From Kitasatospora sp. NBC_00315 (GTDB taxonomy: Bacteria; Actinomycetota; Actinomycetes; Streptomycetales; Streptomycetaceae): a stretch of 64,000 nt of DNA. This document shows positions 31,733-40,768 of this stretch, piece by piece. Below the pieces are notes generated by a model. It had not been told where the DNA came from. It did not search any database and saw only the letters and a program-made list of their open reading frames with translations. The stretch lies in the NCBI RefSeq assembly GCF_041435095.1, contig NZ_CP108025.1, positions 2,542,001-2,606,000 on the forward strand. Direction: 5' to 3'. Position 1 is the first letter of the stretch, and every line of letters begins with the position of its first letter. A program made the position numbers and the translations under genes.

Positions 31733-34324
31733 GTGCCTGGCACCAACCTGACCCGTGAGGAGGCCCGCACCCGGGCCGAACTTCTCCACGTGGACGCTTA
31801 CGACATCGAGCTCGACCTGAGCTCGGCCCGTGACGGGGGCACCTTCCGGTCCACCACCGTGGTCCGTTTCGGCGCCAGCACCCCCGGCGCCTCCACCTTC
31901 ATCGACCTGGTCGCGCCGAGCGTCAGCGAGATCGTGCTCAACGGCGAGAGCCTGCCGGTCGGCAACTTCTCCGACAGCCGGATCGCTCTGCCCGCGCTGC
32001 GGGCCGAGAACGAGCTGCGGGTGGTCGCCGACTGCGCCTACACCAACACCGGTGAGGGCCTGCACCGCTTCGTCGACCCGGTGGACGGCGAGACGTACCT
32101 GTACACCCAGTTCGAGGTGCCCGACGCCCGCCGGGTGTTCGCCTCCTTCGAGCAGCCGGATCTCAAGGCCGCGTTCCGGTTCACCGTGACCGCGCCGACC
32201 GGCTGGGTCGTGGTCTCCAACTCCCCCACCCCGGCGCCGGTCGGCGAAGGGGCCACGCAGGTCTGGACGTTCGAGCCGACCGGCCGGATCTCCTCGTACA
32301 TCACCGCGCTGATCGCCGGCCCCTACGTGGGCGTCTTCGACACCTACGAGAACGGCGCGCAGTCCGTCCCGCTGGGCGTCTACTGCCGGCCGTCGCTGCG
32401 CGAGTTCCTGGACGCCGACGCGATCTTCGCGGTCACCAGGCAGGGGTTCGACTACTTCCAGGAGAAGTTCGACTACCCCTACCCCTTCGCCAAGTACGAC
32501 CAGCTGTTCGTGCCGGAGTTCAACGCCGGCGCGATGGAGAACGCCGGCGCCGTGACGCTGCGCGACCAGTACGTGTTCCGCTCCAAGGTGACCGACGCCG
32601 CGTACGAGTCGCGGGCCGCGACCATCCTGCACGAGCTGGCCCACATGTGGTTCGGCGACCTGGTCACCATGGAGTGGTGGAACGACCTCTGGCTGAACGA
32701 GTCGTTCGCGACCTTCGCCGAGGCCGTCTGCCAGGCCGAGGCCCCCGGCTCCAAGTGGCCGGGCTCCTGGACCACCTTCGCCAACCAGATGAAGACCTGG
32801 GCGTACCGGCAGGACCAGCTGCCCTCCACCCACCCGATCATGGCCGAGATCAACGATCTCGAGGACGTCATGGTCAACTTCGACGGCATCACCTACGCCA
32901 AGGGCGCCTCGGTGCTCAAGCAGCTGGTGGCGTACGTCGGCCAGGACGCCTTCTTCAAGGGCGTCCAGGCGTACTTCAAGCGCCACGCCTGGGGCAACAC
33001 CCGGCTCGCCGACCTGCTCGGCGCGCTGGAGGAGACCAGCGGCCGCGACCTCGGCGCCTGGTCCAAGGCCTGGCTGGAGACGGCCGGCATCAACATCCTG
33101 CGTCCCGAGCTGACCGTGGCCGCCGACGGCACCGTCACCTCGCTCGCCGTGCTCCAGGAGGCCCCCGCGCTGCCCGCCGGCGCCAAGGGCGAGGCCGTGC
33201 TGCGCCCGCACCGGATCGCCGTCGGCGCCTACGACCTCCAGGACGGACGGCTGGTGCGCACCGAGCGGATCGAGCTGGACGTCCAGGGTGCCAGGACCGA
33301 GGTTCCGCAGTTCGCCGGCCGCAAGCGCCCCGCCGTGCTGCTGCTCAACGACGACGACCTGAGCTACGCCAAGGTCCGCCTCGACGAGGCCTCGCTGGCC
33401 GTCGTCACCGAGCACCTCGGCGCGTTCACCGACTCGCTGCCGCGCGCCCTGTGCTGGGCCTCCGCCTGGGACATGACCCGGGACGGCGAGCTGGCGGCGC
33501 GCGACTACCTGACGCTGGCCCTCTCCGGCCTGCCCCGGGAGTCCGACATCGGCGTCGTCCAGTCGGTGCACCGCCAGGTCCGTGCCGCGCTGGACCTGTA
33601 CACCGACCCGGTCTGGCGCGAGAGCGGCCTCGGCCGCTGGGCCGCCGCCGCGGAGGAGCAGCTGCGCGCCGCCGAGCCCGGCAGCGACCACCAGCTGGCC
33701 TGGGCCCGCGCACTGGCGTCCGTCGCCCGCACCGACGGGCAGCTCGCCCTGCTCGCCGGCCTGCTGGACGGCTCGGTCGAGCTGAAGGGCCTGGCCGTGG
33801 ACACCGAGCTGCGCTGGACGCTGCTCGGCCGCCTGGCCGCCACCGGCCGCGCGGACGACGCGGCCATCGACGCCGAGCTCGCCCGGGACCGTACGGCCGC
33901 CGGTGAGCAGCACGCCGCCACCTGCCGGGCCGCCCGACCGACCGCCGCCGCCAAGGCCGGGGCCTGGGAGTCGGTCGTCGAGTCGGACAAGCTCACCAAC
34001 TACGTGCAGGACGCGGTCATCGCCGGCTTCGTCCAGTCCGACCAGCGTGAGCTGCTCGCCCCGTACACCGCGAAGTACTTCGCGGCGGTCAAGGACGTCT
34101 GGGAGAGCCGCAGCCACGAGATCGCCCAGCAGATCGTGGTCGGCCTCTACCCGGCGCTCCAGGTCGAGCAGGCCACGCTGGACGCCACCGACGCCTGGCT
34201 GGCCTCGGCCGAGCCGACGCCGGCCCTGCGCCGCCAGGTGGTCGAGGCGCGCGACGGCGTGCAGCGCGCCCTGCGGGCCCAGGCCGCCGACCGGGCGGCC
34301 GGCGCGCGCGCAGCGGGGCACTGA
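31733..34324 (+). CDS. pepN: Aminopeptidase N (M1 family zinc metallopeptidase)
   Basis: An 863-residue M1 aminopeptidase that removes N-terminal residues from peptides in the cytoplasm. The exopeptidase signature GAMENAG begins near residue 266, the zinc site HELAHMW near residue 300 and the third ligand in LWLNESFATFAEA near 320. A beta-sandwich substrate domain precedes these, and a long helical ERAP1-like C-terminal domain follows. The GTG at 31733 follows GAAGGAGTCC at good spacing and gives the standard actinobacterial length. It stands alone between terminators. Confidence 0.96.
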   Translation: MPGTNLTREEARTRAELLHVDAYDIELDLSSARDGGTFRSTTVVRFGASTPGASTFIDLVAPSVSEIVLNGESLPVGNFSDSRIALPALRAENELRVVADCAYTNTGEGLHRFVDPVDGETYLYTQFEVPDARRVFASFEQPDLKAAFRFTVTAPTGWVVVSNSPTPAPVGEGATQVWTFEPTGRISSYITALIAGPYVGVFDTYENGAQSVPLGVYCRPSLREFLDADAIFAVTRQGFDYFQEKFDYPYPFAKYDQLFVPEFNAGAMENAGAVTLRDQYVFRSKVTDAAYESRAATILHELAHMWFGDLVTMEWWNDLWLNESFATFAEAVCQAEAPGSKWPGSWTTFANQMKTWAYRQDQLPSTHPIMAEINDLEDVMVNFDGITYAKGASVLKQLVAYVGQDAFFKGVQAYFKRHAWGNTRLADLLGALEETSGRDLGAWSKAWLETAGINILRPELTVAADGTVTSLAVLQEAPALPAGAKGEAVLRPHRIAVGAYDLQDGRLVRTERIELDVQGARTEVPQFAGRKRPAVLLLNDDDLSYAKVRLDEASLAVVTEHLGAFTDSLPRALCWASAWDMTRDGELAARDYLTLALSGLPRESDIGVVQSVHRQVRAALDLYTDPVWRESGLGRWAAAAEEQLRAAEPGSDHQLAWARALASVARTDGQLALLAGLLDGSVELKGLAVDTELRWTLLGRLAATGRADDAAIDAELARDRTAAGEQHAATCRAARPTAAAKAGAWESVVESDKLTNYVQDAVIAGFVQSDQRELLAPYTAKYFAAVKDVWESRSHEIAQQIVVGLYPALQVEQATLDATDAWLASAEPTPALRRQVVEARDGVQRALRAQAADRAAGARAAGH

Positions 34325-34332
34325 CCCAGCGG

Positions 34333-34376
34333 AGCGGGCCGGTGCAGGGGGCGCTTCGCCCCCGCACCGGCCCGCT
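34333..34376 (+). terminator. Terminator after pepN
   Basis: A long near-perfect stem (AGCGGGCCGGTGC paired with its complement, extended by GGGGGC/GCCCCC past one unpaired base) starts 8 bases after the pepN stop and is followed by CTGTCGTTT. Confidence 0.85.
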
Positions 34377-34452
34377 CTGTCGTTTCCGCAGGGATTTTCA
34401 AAGGAAACGCCCATCTTCCGGTGGCACGCTGGCTCGTCTAGGAGGCCAGCCG

Positions 34453-35823
34453 ATGACCACAAGCGTTACCACCGCCGCCCGCCGGGCCCGGCGCACCAGC
34501 ACCCGGCGGATGTCGCCCGACGCCCTCACCACCGCCGTGCTCGCGCTGATCGGCGCGGGCGCCGCCGCCGTCCTGGCGCTCTGGTGGCAGGACACCGCGA
34601 GCGTCGCCGGCGCCGGCCAGTGGCTGAGCGGCGCCGGGCGGATCACCGGCCTGCTGGCCGGCTACACCGCGCCCGTCCTGGTCCTGCTGATGGCCCGCAC
34701 GCCCCTGCTGGAGCGCGGTCTGGGCGCCGACCGGCTGGCCCGCTGGCACTCCGTCGGCGGGCGCTACCTGGTCGGGCTGCTCACCGCCCACGTGCTCACG
34801 ATCATCTGGGGCTACGCCCTGACCGTGCACCGGGGCGTGGTCGGCGAGGGCGTCGACATCGTGCTGCACTACCCGGACATGCTGAAGGCGACCTTCTCCA
34901 CCCTCTTGATGTTCGGCGTCGGCGCGGTCTCCGCGCGGGTCGCCCGCCGCCGGATCGGCTACGACCTCTGGTACCACCTGCACCTCGCCACCTACCTGGC
35001 GGTCGCGCTCGGCTTCGCGCACCAGCTCGCCAACGGCGCCGACCTGGGCGAGGGCCCGGCCCGGGCCGCCTGGTACGCGCTGTACCTGGGCACCGCGGCC
35101 GTGCTCGGCTGGTACCGCCTCGTCCTCCCGTGGCTGCGCGACCGGCGGCACCGGCTGCGGGTGGCCGAGGTCCGCCGGGAGGCGCCCGGGGTGGTCTCGG
35201 TCTTCGTGACCGGGCAGCGGCTGGAGGAGCTGCGGGCCGAGGCGGGCCAGTTCTTCCGGCTGCAGTTCCAGGCGCCCGGGCTGCGCTGGTCCGCCAACCC
35301 GTACTCGCTCTCCGCCCCGCCGCACCCGCACTTCCTGCGCTTCACCGTCAAGGATCTCGGGCGTCACAGCGCCGCGGTGGCCGCGCTCGCGCCGGGCACC
35401 GCCGTCCGCGCCGAGGGGCCGTACGGCGCCCTCACCGCGCGCCGCCTGCGCGGCGGCGGGCGGCCGGTGCTGCTGCTGGCGGCGGGTGTCGGGATCACGC
35501 CGCTGCGCGCCCTGTTCGAGACCCTGCCCGCCCCGCGCGGCGCCCTGACCCTGGTCTACCGGGCGAGCAGCGAGGCCGACGTGGTGTTCCGCGAGGAGCT
35601 GGCGGCGGTCGCGGCCCGGCGCGGCGCGCGGGTGCACTACCTGCTCGGCCCGCGCGCGGAGGTGGGCGACACCGGGGCCGCGCTGGCCCGCCTGGTGCCC
35701 GGGCTGATCCGGCACGAGGTCTACCTCTGCGGGCCGGACGCCCTCGCCGAGGCGGCCGTACGGGCCCTGCGGGCCGCCGGGGTGCCGCGCGGGCGCATCC
35801 ACCACGAGTCGTTCAGCTTCTGA
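34453..35823 (+). CDS. Ferric reductase-like transmembrane NAD(P)H:flavin oxidoreductase
   Basis: A 456-residue membrane oxidoreductase. Residues about 25-225 form a six-helix ferric-reductase-like haem domain with candidate haem histidines in LARWHSVGGRYLVGLLTAHV and YDLWYHLHLATYLAVALGFA. The C-terminal half is a ferredoxin-NADP reductase unit with FAD motif ANPYSLSAPPHPHFLRFTVK, the nucleotide motif LAAGVGITPLRALFE and VYLCGPDALAEAAVRALRAA. It should move electrons from cytoplasmic NAD(P)H across the membrane. The ATG at 34453 follows GGAGG. The next two genes encode an FMN-binding protein and ApbE, so the likely acceptor is the flavinylated protein. Confidence 0.9.
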   Translation: MTTSVTTAARRARRTSTRRMSPDALTTAVLALIGAGAAAVLALWWQDTASVAGAGQWLSGAGRITGLLAGYTAPVLVLLMARTPLLERGLGADRLARWHSVGGRYLVGLLTAHVLTIIWGYALTVHRGVVGEGVDIVLHYPDMLKATFSTLLMFGVGAVSARVARRRIGYDLWYHLHLATYLAVALGFAHQLANGADLGEGPARAAWYALYLGTAAVLGWYRLVLPWLRDRRHRLRVAEVRREAPGVVSVFVTGQRLEELRAEAGQFFRLQFQAPGLRWSANPYSLSAPPHPHFLRFTVKDLGRHSAAVAALAPGTAVRAEGPYGALTARRLRGGGRPVLLLAAGVGITPLRALFETLPAPRGALTLVYRASSEADVVFREELAAVAARRGARVHYLLGPRAEVGDTGAALARLVPGLIRHEVYLCGPDALAEAAVRALRAAGVPRGRIHHESFSF

Positions 35824-35880
35824 TCCGCCGGCCTCCGGGCCCACCGTTCGATCCGCCGCCAGATCCACCCGGGAGTCCCC

Positions 35881-36363
35881 TTGCGCAGAGCCGTCGTCGC
35901 CAGCAGCGCCACCGTGGCAGGCATAGTCCTGCTGCTCTCGCTCAAGCCGCACGAAGCGGCCACCACCCCGGCCGCCGTCAGCAGCGGCGGCGGCTCGGGA
36001 ACGGGCACCGACACCGGTGCGCAGAACCCGTCCGACGCCACGAACCCGTCCGCCGGCGCGAGCGGTGCCGCGGCCGCCGGCACCACCCGGACGGTCACCG
36101 GGAGCGCCGCGGACACCCGGTTCGGCCCGATCCAGGTCAAGGTCACCCTGGACGGCACGAAGATCACCAAGATCGACGTGGTCGAGTACCCCTCGCACGA
36201 CCACCGGGACCAGGAGATCAACAGCTACGCGCTGCCGCTGCTCAACCAGGAGGCCATCGCCGCCCAGAGCGCGCACATCGACGTCGTCTCCGGCGCGACC
36301 TTCACCAGCCAGGGCTACACCACCTCGCTGCAGAGCGCCCTCGACCAGGCGGCCGCCGGATGA
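35881..36363 (+). CDS. Extracytoplasmic FMN-binding domain protein
   Basis: A 160-residue protein with an N-terminal hydrophobic signal/anchor (VVASSATVAGIVLLLSLKP), a Ser/Gly/Thr-rich linker (about residues 30-75) and an FMN-binding domain. The flavinylation motif Dxx(S/T)GA(T/S) is intact as DVVSGAT, which makes Thr 140 the expected covalent FMN site. The TTG start at 35881 follows GGGAG; no better in-frame start gives a signal peptide. It overlaps apbE by four bases, which fits the need for modification. It probably receives electrons from the upstream oxidoreductase on the outer face of the membrane. Confidence 0.92.
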   Translation: MRRAVVASSATVAGIVLLLSLKPHEAATTPAAVSSGGGSGTGTDTGAQNPSDATNPSAGASGAAAAGTTRTVTGSAADTRFGPIQVKVTLDGTKITKIDVVEYPSHDHRDQEINSYALPLLNQEAIAAQSAHIDVVSGATFTSQGYTTSLQSALDQAAAG

Positions 36364-37265
36364 CGGCCGGCTCGCCCGCCGCCCTGCCGCCGGAGTTCCG
36401 CCGGGGCCCGGTGCACGCCCCGCTGCGGCACGCCGAGCACGTCATGGGCACCGTCTTCTCGTTCACCGTCCGCGACGCCGGCAGCGGCCCGCGGCGGGCC
36501 GGGATCGAGGCGGCGCTGCGCCGGGCCGTCGAGCGGCTGCACCGGATCGACGAGACCTACTCCCCGTACTGGCGCCACAGCAGCGTGAGCAGGCTGGCGC
36601 GCGCGGAGATCACCCTGACCGACTGCGACCCCGAGGTGGCCGAGGTGCTGGAGCGCTGCGCGGAGGTCGCCCGGGAGACGGACGGCTGGTTCACCGCGCA
36701 CCCCGGCGGCCGGCTCGACCCGAGCGGGTGGGTCAAGGGCTGGGCGGTGGAGCAGGCCGTACGGGAGCTGCGCGCGGCGGGCGCGGCCGACCTGAGCGTC
36801 GGCGGCGGCGGGGACGTCCAGACGGTGGGCGGCCCCTGGCGGATCGGCATCGCCCACCCCTCACGCCCCGGCGAGCTGAGCGCGGTGGTGGCCGGCCACG
36901 ACCTGGCGGTCGCCACCTCCGGCACCGGCGAGCGCGGCCCGCACATCCTCGACCCGTACACCGGCCGGCCCGCCGAGGGCCTGCGGTCGCTGACCCTGGT
37001 CGGCCGACCGCCGCTCGGTCTGGCCCGCGTGGACGCCTGGGCCACGGCGGCCTTCGCGATGGGGCCGGAGCGGGGCCCGGCCTGGGCCGAGGCCAGGGCC
37101 GGCGTCGAGGCACTCGCCGTCCTGGCGGACGGCGGCAAGCGCTGGACCGGCGGGTTCCCCGCCCTGGTGGCCGCCACCGCGATCACCGTCCGCCCGGGCG
37201 CCGGAGCCGGACACGCGGCTGCCCCGCCGACCACGGAGGGCGGGCGGGGCAGCCGGACGCGCTGA
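36360..37265 (+). CDS. apbE: FAD:protein FMN transferase (ApbE)
   Basis: A 301-residue ApbE-family enzyme that transfers FMN from FAD to a Thr/Ser of partner proteins, here most likely Thr 140 of the preceding gene product. Family motifs are HVMGTVFSFTVRD, the helix-binding RIDETYSPYWRHSSVSRL, the glycine-rich LSVGGGGDVQTVGGPWRIGI and the metal-binding region VATSGTGERGPHILDPYTGR with VDAWATAAFAMG. No signal peptide or lipobox is seen at the N-terminus (MTAGSPAALPPEFRRGPVHA), unlike many exported ApbE proteins. The start overlaps the FMN-protein stop (ATGA). Confidence 0.94.
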   Translation: MTAGSPAALPPEFRRGPVHAPLRHAEHVMGTVFSFTVRDAGSGPRRAGIEAALRRAVERLHRIDETYSPYWRHSSVSRLARAEITLTDCDPEVAEVLERCAEVARETDGWFTAHPGGRLDPSGWVKGWAVEQAVRELRAAGAADLSVGGGGDVQTVGGPWRIGIAHPSRPGELSAVVAGHDLAVATSGTGERGPHILDPYTGRPAEGLRSLTLVGRPPLGLARVDAWATAAFAMGPERGPAWAEARAGVEALAVLADGGKRWTGGFPALVAATAITVRPGAGAGHAAAPPTTEGGRGSRTR

Positions 37266-37279
37266 CGGGTGCGGGGGCG

Positions 37280-37513
37280 CTACTTCTTCTTGTCCTTGCC
37301 GACGACCGACGGCAGCATGACCAGGCCGGCGATCACCAGGAACAGGACGATCGGGATGGCCACGTACAGGCCGAGGGTCTGGGCGACGCTCAGACCCGTG
37401 CCCGGGTCGTCGCCGTCGTCCCTGGTCAGGGCCATGGCGGGCGACGACATCAGCATCATCAGCGTGGCCGCTGCGGAAACCGCACCGGCGCGCAAAGCGT
37501 TCCTCTTGTCCAC
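37280..37513 (-). CDS. Small secreted or membrane protein of unknown function
   Basis: A 77-residue protein not assigned to any family I know. It has an N-terminal signal-like segment (LRAGAVSAAATLMMLMSSPA, then MALTR) with a plausible cleavage after AMA, a short acidic linker (DDGDDPGTG), a second hydrophobic helix (LGLYVAIPIVLFLVIAGLVM) and a lysine-rich end (VVGKDKKK). This suggests a small single-span membrane protein after processing. The GTG at 37513 gives the cleanest signal peptide. It lies convergent with apbE and downstream of malQ on the same strand. Confidence 0.75.
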   Translation of the reverse strand: MDKRNALRAGAVSAAATLMMLMSSPAMALTRDDGDDPGTGLSVAQTLGLYVAIPIVLFLVIAGLVMLPSVVGKDKKK

Positions 37514-37570
37514 GTTTCCACCGTACCGGCCCCTCACCCGGCGGCGCGCGCCGGGGTCGCCCTTCCGTGG

Positions 37571-39715
37571 TCAGTCCTGCGGGCGTCCCTCGCGCGGGGG
37601 CGCCAGGGCGCGCAGCAGCCCGGCGAGCCCCGCGGTGCCCGGCGCGGCGGCGACCTGGTCGAGGGTCAGCGGCCGCCCGGCCGCGTCGGCCACCGGCAGC
37701 CGCCAGTTGGGGTACTGGTCCCAGGTGCCCGGCAGGTTCTGCGGGCGGGGATCGCCGACGGCGTCGGGCAGCCAGACGCCCACCAGCTCGGCCGGGGTCG
37801 CCAGCAGGAACCGGTGCAGCGCGAGCGGGTCCAGCGGCGCGCCGGGGGCGAGCAGGCCGAGCCGGGTCAGCTCCGCCCGCCAGTCGGCCAGTTCGGCCGC
37901 GGCCTCGGCCTGCTCCTCGCCCAGCGCGCGGGCCAGCAGCCCCAGCCGGTGGCGCAGTTCCACGTGCTCACCGGTCAGGCGGGCCGCGGTGCTGGGCAGG
38001 TCGTGGGTGGTGAGGGTGGCCAGGCAGCCGGAGCGCCAGGCACCGGGGGCGAGGATCTCGCCCTTCGCCCGCCAGTCCCGCTCGAACCAGAGCACCGAGG
38101 TGCCGAGGATGCCGCGCGCCGCCAACTCCTCGCGCACGCCCGGCTCGACGGTGCCCAGGTCCTCGCCGATCACCGCGGTGCCGGCCCGGTGCGCCTCCAG
38201 TGCGAGCACGCCGAGCATCGCCTCGGCGTCGTAGCGCACGTACGCGCCCTCGGTCGGGCGGTGACCCTCCGGCACCCACCAGAGCCGGAACAACCCCATC
38301 ACGTGGTCGATCCGCAGCGCTCCCGCGTGCCGGGCGGCGGAGCGCAGCAGCTCGGCGTACGGCGCGTAGCCGGCGGCGGCCAGCGCGTCGGGGCGCCAGG
38401 GCGGCAGGCCCCAGTCCTGGCCGTGGGCGTTGAAGGCGTCCGGCGGGGCGCCGGTGGAGATGCCGGCGGCCAGCACGTCCTGCAGCACCCAGGCGTCGGC
38501 GCCGTCCGGGTGCACCCCGACGGCGAGATCGTGGATCAGGCCGACGGCCATCCCGGCCTCCTTCGCCGCCCGCTGGGCGTGGCCGAGCTGCTCGTCGACC
38601 AGCCAGGCCAGCCAGCGGTGGAACTCGACCCGGTCGGCCAGCTCCTGCGCGGCGAGGGCGACGTGCGGGCTCCCCGGACGGCGCAGGCCCCTGGGCCAGG
38701 CGTGCCAGTCGCTGCCGTGCGCCTCGGCGAGCGCCGACCAGAGGGCGTACTGCTCCAGCCACCCGCCCTCACGGCGGACGAACCCGGCGTACGCCGCCGC
38801 CCGCCCCACCCCGCGCGGGACGCCGTGCAGCACCTCCAGCGCCTCCCGCTTGGCCTCCCACACCGCATCCCGGTCGATCAGTCCGTCGTGCTCCAGCACC
38901 TCCGCCCGCAGTCGCCCGCCCCGGGCCGCGTACTCCTCGACCCGCGCGCGCTGCGCCGGCGTCAGGTACGCGTACTCGGGAACGGCCTCCACCCGCAGGT
39001 GCACCGGGTCCGCGAAGCGGCGCGAGGACGGACGGTAGGGCGACGGGTCGGACGGCGCGCCCGGCAGCGCCGCGTGCAGCGGGTTGATCTGCACGAAGCC
39101 CGCGCCCAGCCCGGCGCCCGCCCACTGGGCGAGCTCCGCCAGGTCGCCGAGGTCGCCCATCCCCCAGGAGCGCTCCGAGAGCACCGAGTACAGCTGCGCG
39201 AGGAACCCCCAGCCGCGCCCCCGCAGGCCCGTCGTGCGCTCGGGCGCGACGATCAGCGTGGCCTGCGCCCGCCGCCCGCCCGCCGTCACCCGCAGCAGGT
39301 GCCGGCCCAGCGGAAGGTCGGCGGGCAGCCAGTGCGAGCGCCCGGCCGGCAGCGCCCACACGCCGCCGTCCTCCAGCTCCACGCTCACCCGCGCGTCGGC
39401 GGGCACGTCCAGCGCGGTGCGCCGGCCGGCCCGCACCACCACGCAGGGCGGCAGCAGCCGCTCCCTGAGCTCGGCGAGGTGACGCTCCGTCGACTCCCGG
39501 ACCGCCTCCGGCGTCCCGGCCTCCACCCCCAGCGCGGCGAGCACCGCCACCAGCGTCCGGGCCCCGACCGGCACCGGTCCGCTGCCCGGGTCGTACGTAC
39601 TGTCCACGCCGTGCGCGTGCGCCAGCGCCACCAGCTCCGGCGGGGGCGGCGGCGCGTCCTGTGCCGGCACCTGCCGGCTGCCTGCTGCTTCGTCACGGTC
39701 GAGGTATGCGGCCAC
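37571..39715 (-). CDS. malQ: 4-alpha-glucanotransferase (amylomaltase)
   Basis: A 714-residue GH77 enzyme that transfers alpha-1,4-glucan chains in maltodextrin and glycogen metabolism. The first ~150 residues are an N-terminal extension with a beta-sandwich, seen in the long actinobacterial form. The catalytic domain has LYSVLSERSWGMGDLGDL, the substrate segment SSRRFADPVHLRVEAV, ALRIDHVMGLFRLWWVPEGH and IGEDLGTVEPGVREEL with the acid residue, then TTHDLPSTAARLTGEHV. The GTG at 39715 is the start that fits. It is the last core gene before the accessory region. Confidence 0.94.
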   Translation of the reverse strand: MAAYLDRDEAAGSRQVPAQDAPPPPPELVALAHAHGVDSTYDPGSGPVPVGARTLVAVLAALGVEAGTPEAVRESTERHLAELRERLLPPCVVVRAGRRTALDVPADARVSVELEDGGVWALPAGRSHWLPADLPLGRHLLRVTAGGRRAQATLIVAPERTTGLRGRGWGFLAQLYSVLSERSWGMGDLGDLAELAQWAGAGLGAGFVQINPLHAALPGAPSDPSPYRPSSRRFADPVHLRVEAVPEYAYLTPAQRARVEEYAARGGRLRAEVLEHDGLIDRDAVWEAKREALEVLHGVPRGVGRAAAYAGFVRREGGWLEQYALWSALAEAHGSDWHAWPRGLRRPGSPHVALAAQELADRVEFHRWLAWLVDEQLGHAQRAAKEAGMAVGLIHDLAVGVHPDGADAWVLQDVLAAGISTGAPPDAFNAHGQDWGLPPWRPDALAAAGYAPYAELLRSAARHAGALRIDHVMGLFRLWWVPEGHRPTEGAYVRYDAEAMLGVLALEAHRAGTAVIGEDLGTVEPGVREELAARGILGTSVLWFERDWRAKGEILAPGAWRSGCLATLTTHDLPSTAARLTGEHVELRHRLGLLARALGEEQAEAAAELADWRAELTRLGLLAPGAPLDPLALHRFLLATPAELVGVWLPDAVGDPRPQNLPGTWDQYPNWRLPVADAAGRPLTLDQVAAAPGTAGLAGLLRALAPPREGRPQD

Positions 39716-39872
39716 TCGCGGCTCCTGCGGGTCTCGGCGACGCCCGTACGGGACAGCACAGTCCTACCCGCGCGGGGGTCGGCCGACCCGGCACGACACG
39801 GCGGCGCCGGTGTGTCGCCGGGTCGGCGGGTCGGCGGTGGCGACGTGGGGGTGGCCGCCGCCGGCGGGGCCG

Positions 39873-40031
39873 CGCACCGGGCCGGACGCCCCGCATACGT
39901 CCATGCAGATCCGCAGCAGCCCGTTGGTGCCGGACTTGTTGGCCGGACTGGTCGGCGCCCGCGTAGGCGTTCCACTGTTGCGGGTCGCCGACGTCCGTGA
40001 CGGGGCCGGGGCTGATGAAGCGCCCTGTCTC
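39873..40031 (-). pseudogene. RHS core relic with frameshift
   Basis: Translated on the minus strand, the start reads TGRFISPGPVTDVGDPQQWN, then AYAG, almost the same as the RHS protein at 47363 (TGRFISPDPITDAGDPQQWN). After a frameshift, homology continues as NKSGTNGLLRICMDVCGASG against NKSDANGLLRMCMDVCGPSD. Only about 50 codons survive, with no start and no toxin tip. It abuts hairpin repeat copy A at its upstream end. It is a remnant of another RHS gene or cassette. Confidence 0.85.
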
Positions 40032-40032
40032 T

Positions 40033-40080
40033 GTTGCCTGCGATCCGACCGTAGGACGGTCGAAGGCAACAACTTGCTCC
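40033..40080 (+). repeat. Hairpin repeat copy A with ACAACTTGCTCC tail
   Basis: Outer arms GTTGCCT/AGGCAAC (40033-40039, 40064-40070) and inner arms CGACCGT/ACGGTCG (40046-40052, 40056-40062) form a hairpin directly followed by ACAACTTGCTCC (40069-40080). About 60 bases here closely match copy C at 42610-42670. Confidence 0.8.
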
Positions 40081-40272
40081 GCTGCGGGGAGGGAGTCCTT
40101 GCGCGTACACCTCGGCGATGTTGTGGATCTGCGAGTGCCAGAGCCGACCAAATCGCCTCGGACCTCCAGCAGCCGTGAAGACACAGCTGGAAGCAGTGGA
40201 CAGACGAGGCTTCCTCAAGCGGCAGAGCGCCCGTCCGAGCAGCGCACTCACAAGATCACCGGACGGCGATCC

Positions 40273-40764
40273 TTAAATCAGACCCCGGCGGTCTGCCAAA
40301 CTGTCGAGCAGTTGACGCGCAACCGCAGCCACAGCAGCATCCGAGTCCTGCGTAATCGATTCGATGATTCCCTTCGACGCCGCTACTGCCGCCCTCGAAT
40401 TCTCTTCCCAGGAGACCTTTTCATCATAGGATGAACGATACTGCGGCGCGGCAGCAGCCGCGGCATCAGCCCATTGCCGCGTGGAATTCACAGCAGCAAT
40501 CAACTCCAGAATCTCAATCCGGCAATTCACTTCGGGAAGTCTCGCCAATTCCATCAGAAATGGAATCACGCTAGCCGTGGCCTCCGTGAGAACAAATCCC
40601 AATTCACACACCCGATCCGCCAGCTCATCAATGGCATCACGGGCATCGTCCTCACCGACCCAAGCCAACTTTGAAAGCAGCGCCGGAAGTTCGACCGCTG
40701 AACCCGTAGCGTCGGAGAGTTCGCCCCATCGAACAGCAGAGAGTCGCTTGAGCGGCCTTCCCAT
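40273..40764 (-). CDS. Probable immunity protein (helical, HEAT-like) for the orphan toxin
   Basis: A 163-residue, all-helical acidic protein with repeated helix pairs (LSKLAWVGEDDARDAIDELA, SVIPFLMELARLPEVNCRIE, AVAAVARQLLDSLADRRG) in the manner of HEAT/ARM repeats found in several polymorphic-toxin immunity families. It starts 4 bases after the stop of the toxin-tip gene on the same strand, the standard toxin-immunity order. Codon use is less GC-rich than the neighbouring core genes. The specific immunity family was not identified. Confidence 0.7.
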   Translation of the reverse strand: MGRPLKRLSAVRWGELSDATGSAVELPALLSKLAWVGEDDARDAIDELADRVCELGFVLTEATASVIPFLMELARLPEVNCRIEILELIAAVNSTRQWADAAAAAAPQYRSSYDEKVSWEENSRAAVAASKGIIESITQDSDAAVAAVARQLLDSLADRRGLI

Positions 40765-40768
40765 TGCA

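Larger units (their letters stand above)
39716..40272. other. Gene-poor junction with RHS relic and one hairpin repeat
   Basis: A 557-base stretch between malQ and the first accessory gene. It contains the malQ promoter side (39716-39870), an RHS relic (39873-40031) and hairpin repeat copy A (40033-40080). About 190 further bases show no recognisable gene. Confidence 0.7.

Noticed and set aside
31574..34462. A 962-codon minus-strand open frame opposite pepN
   Set aside because: It is a shadow of aminopeptidase N, whose GAMEN and HExxH motifs are intact on the plus strand.
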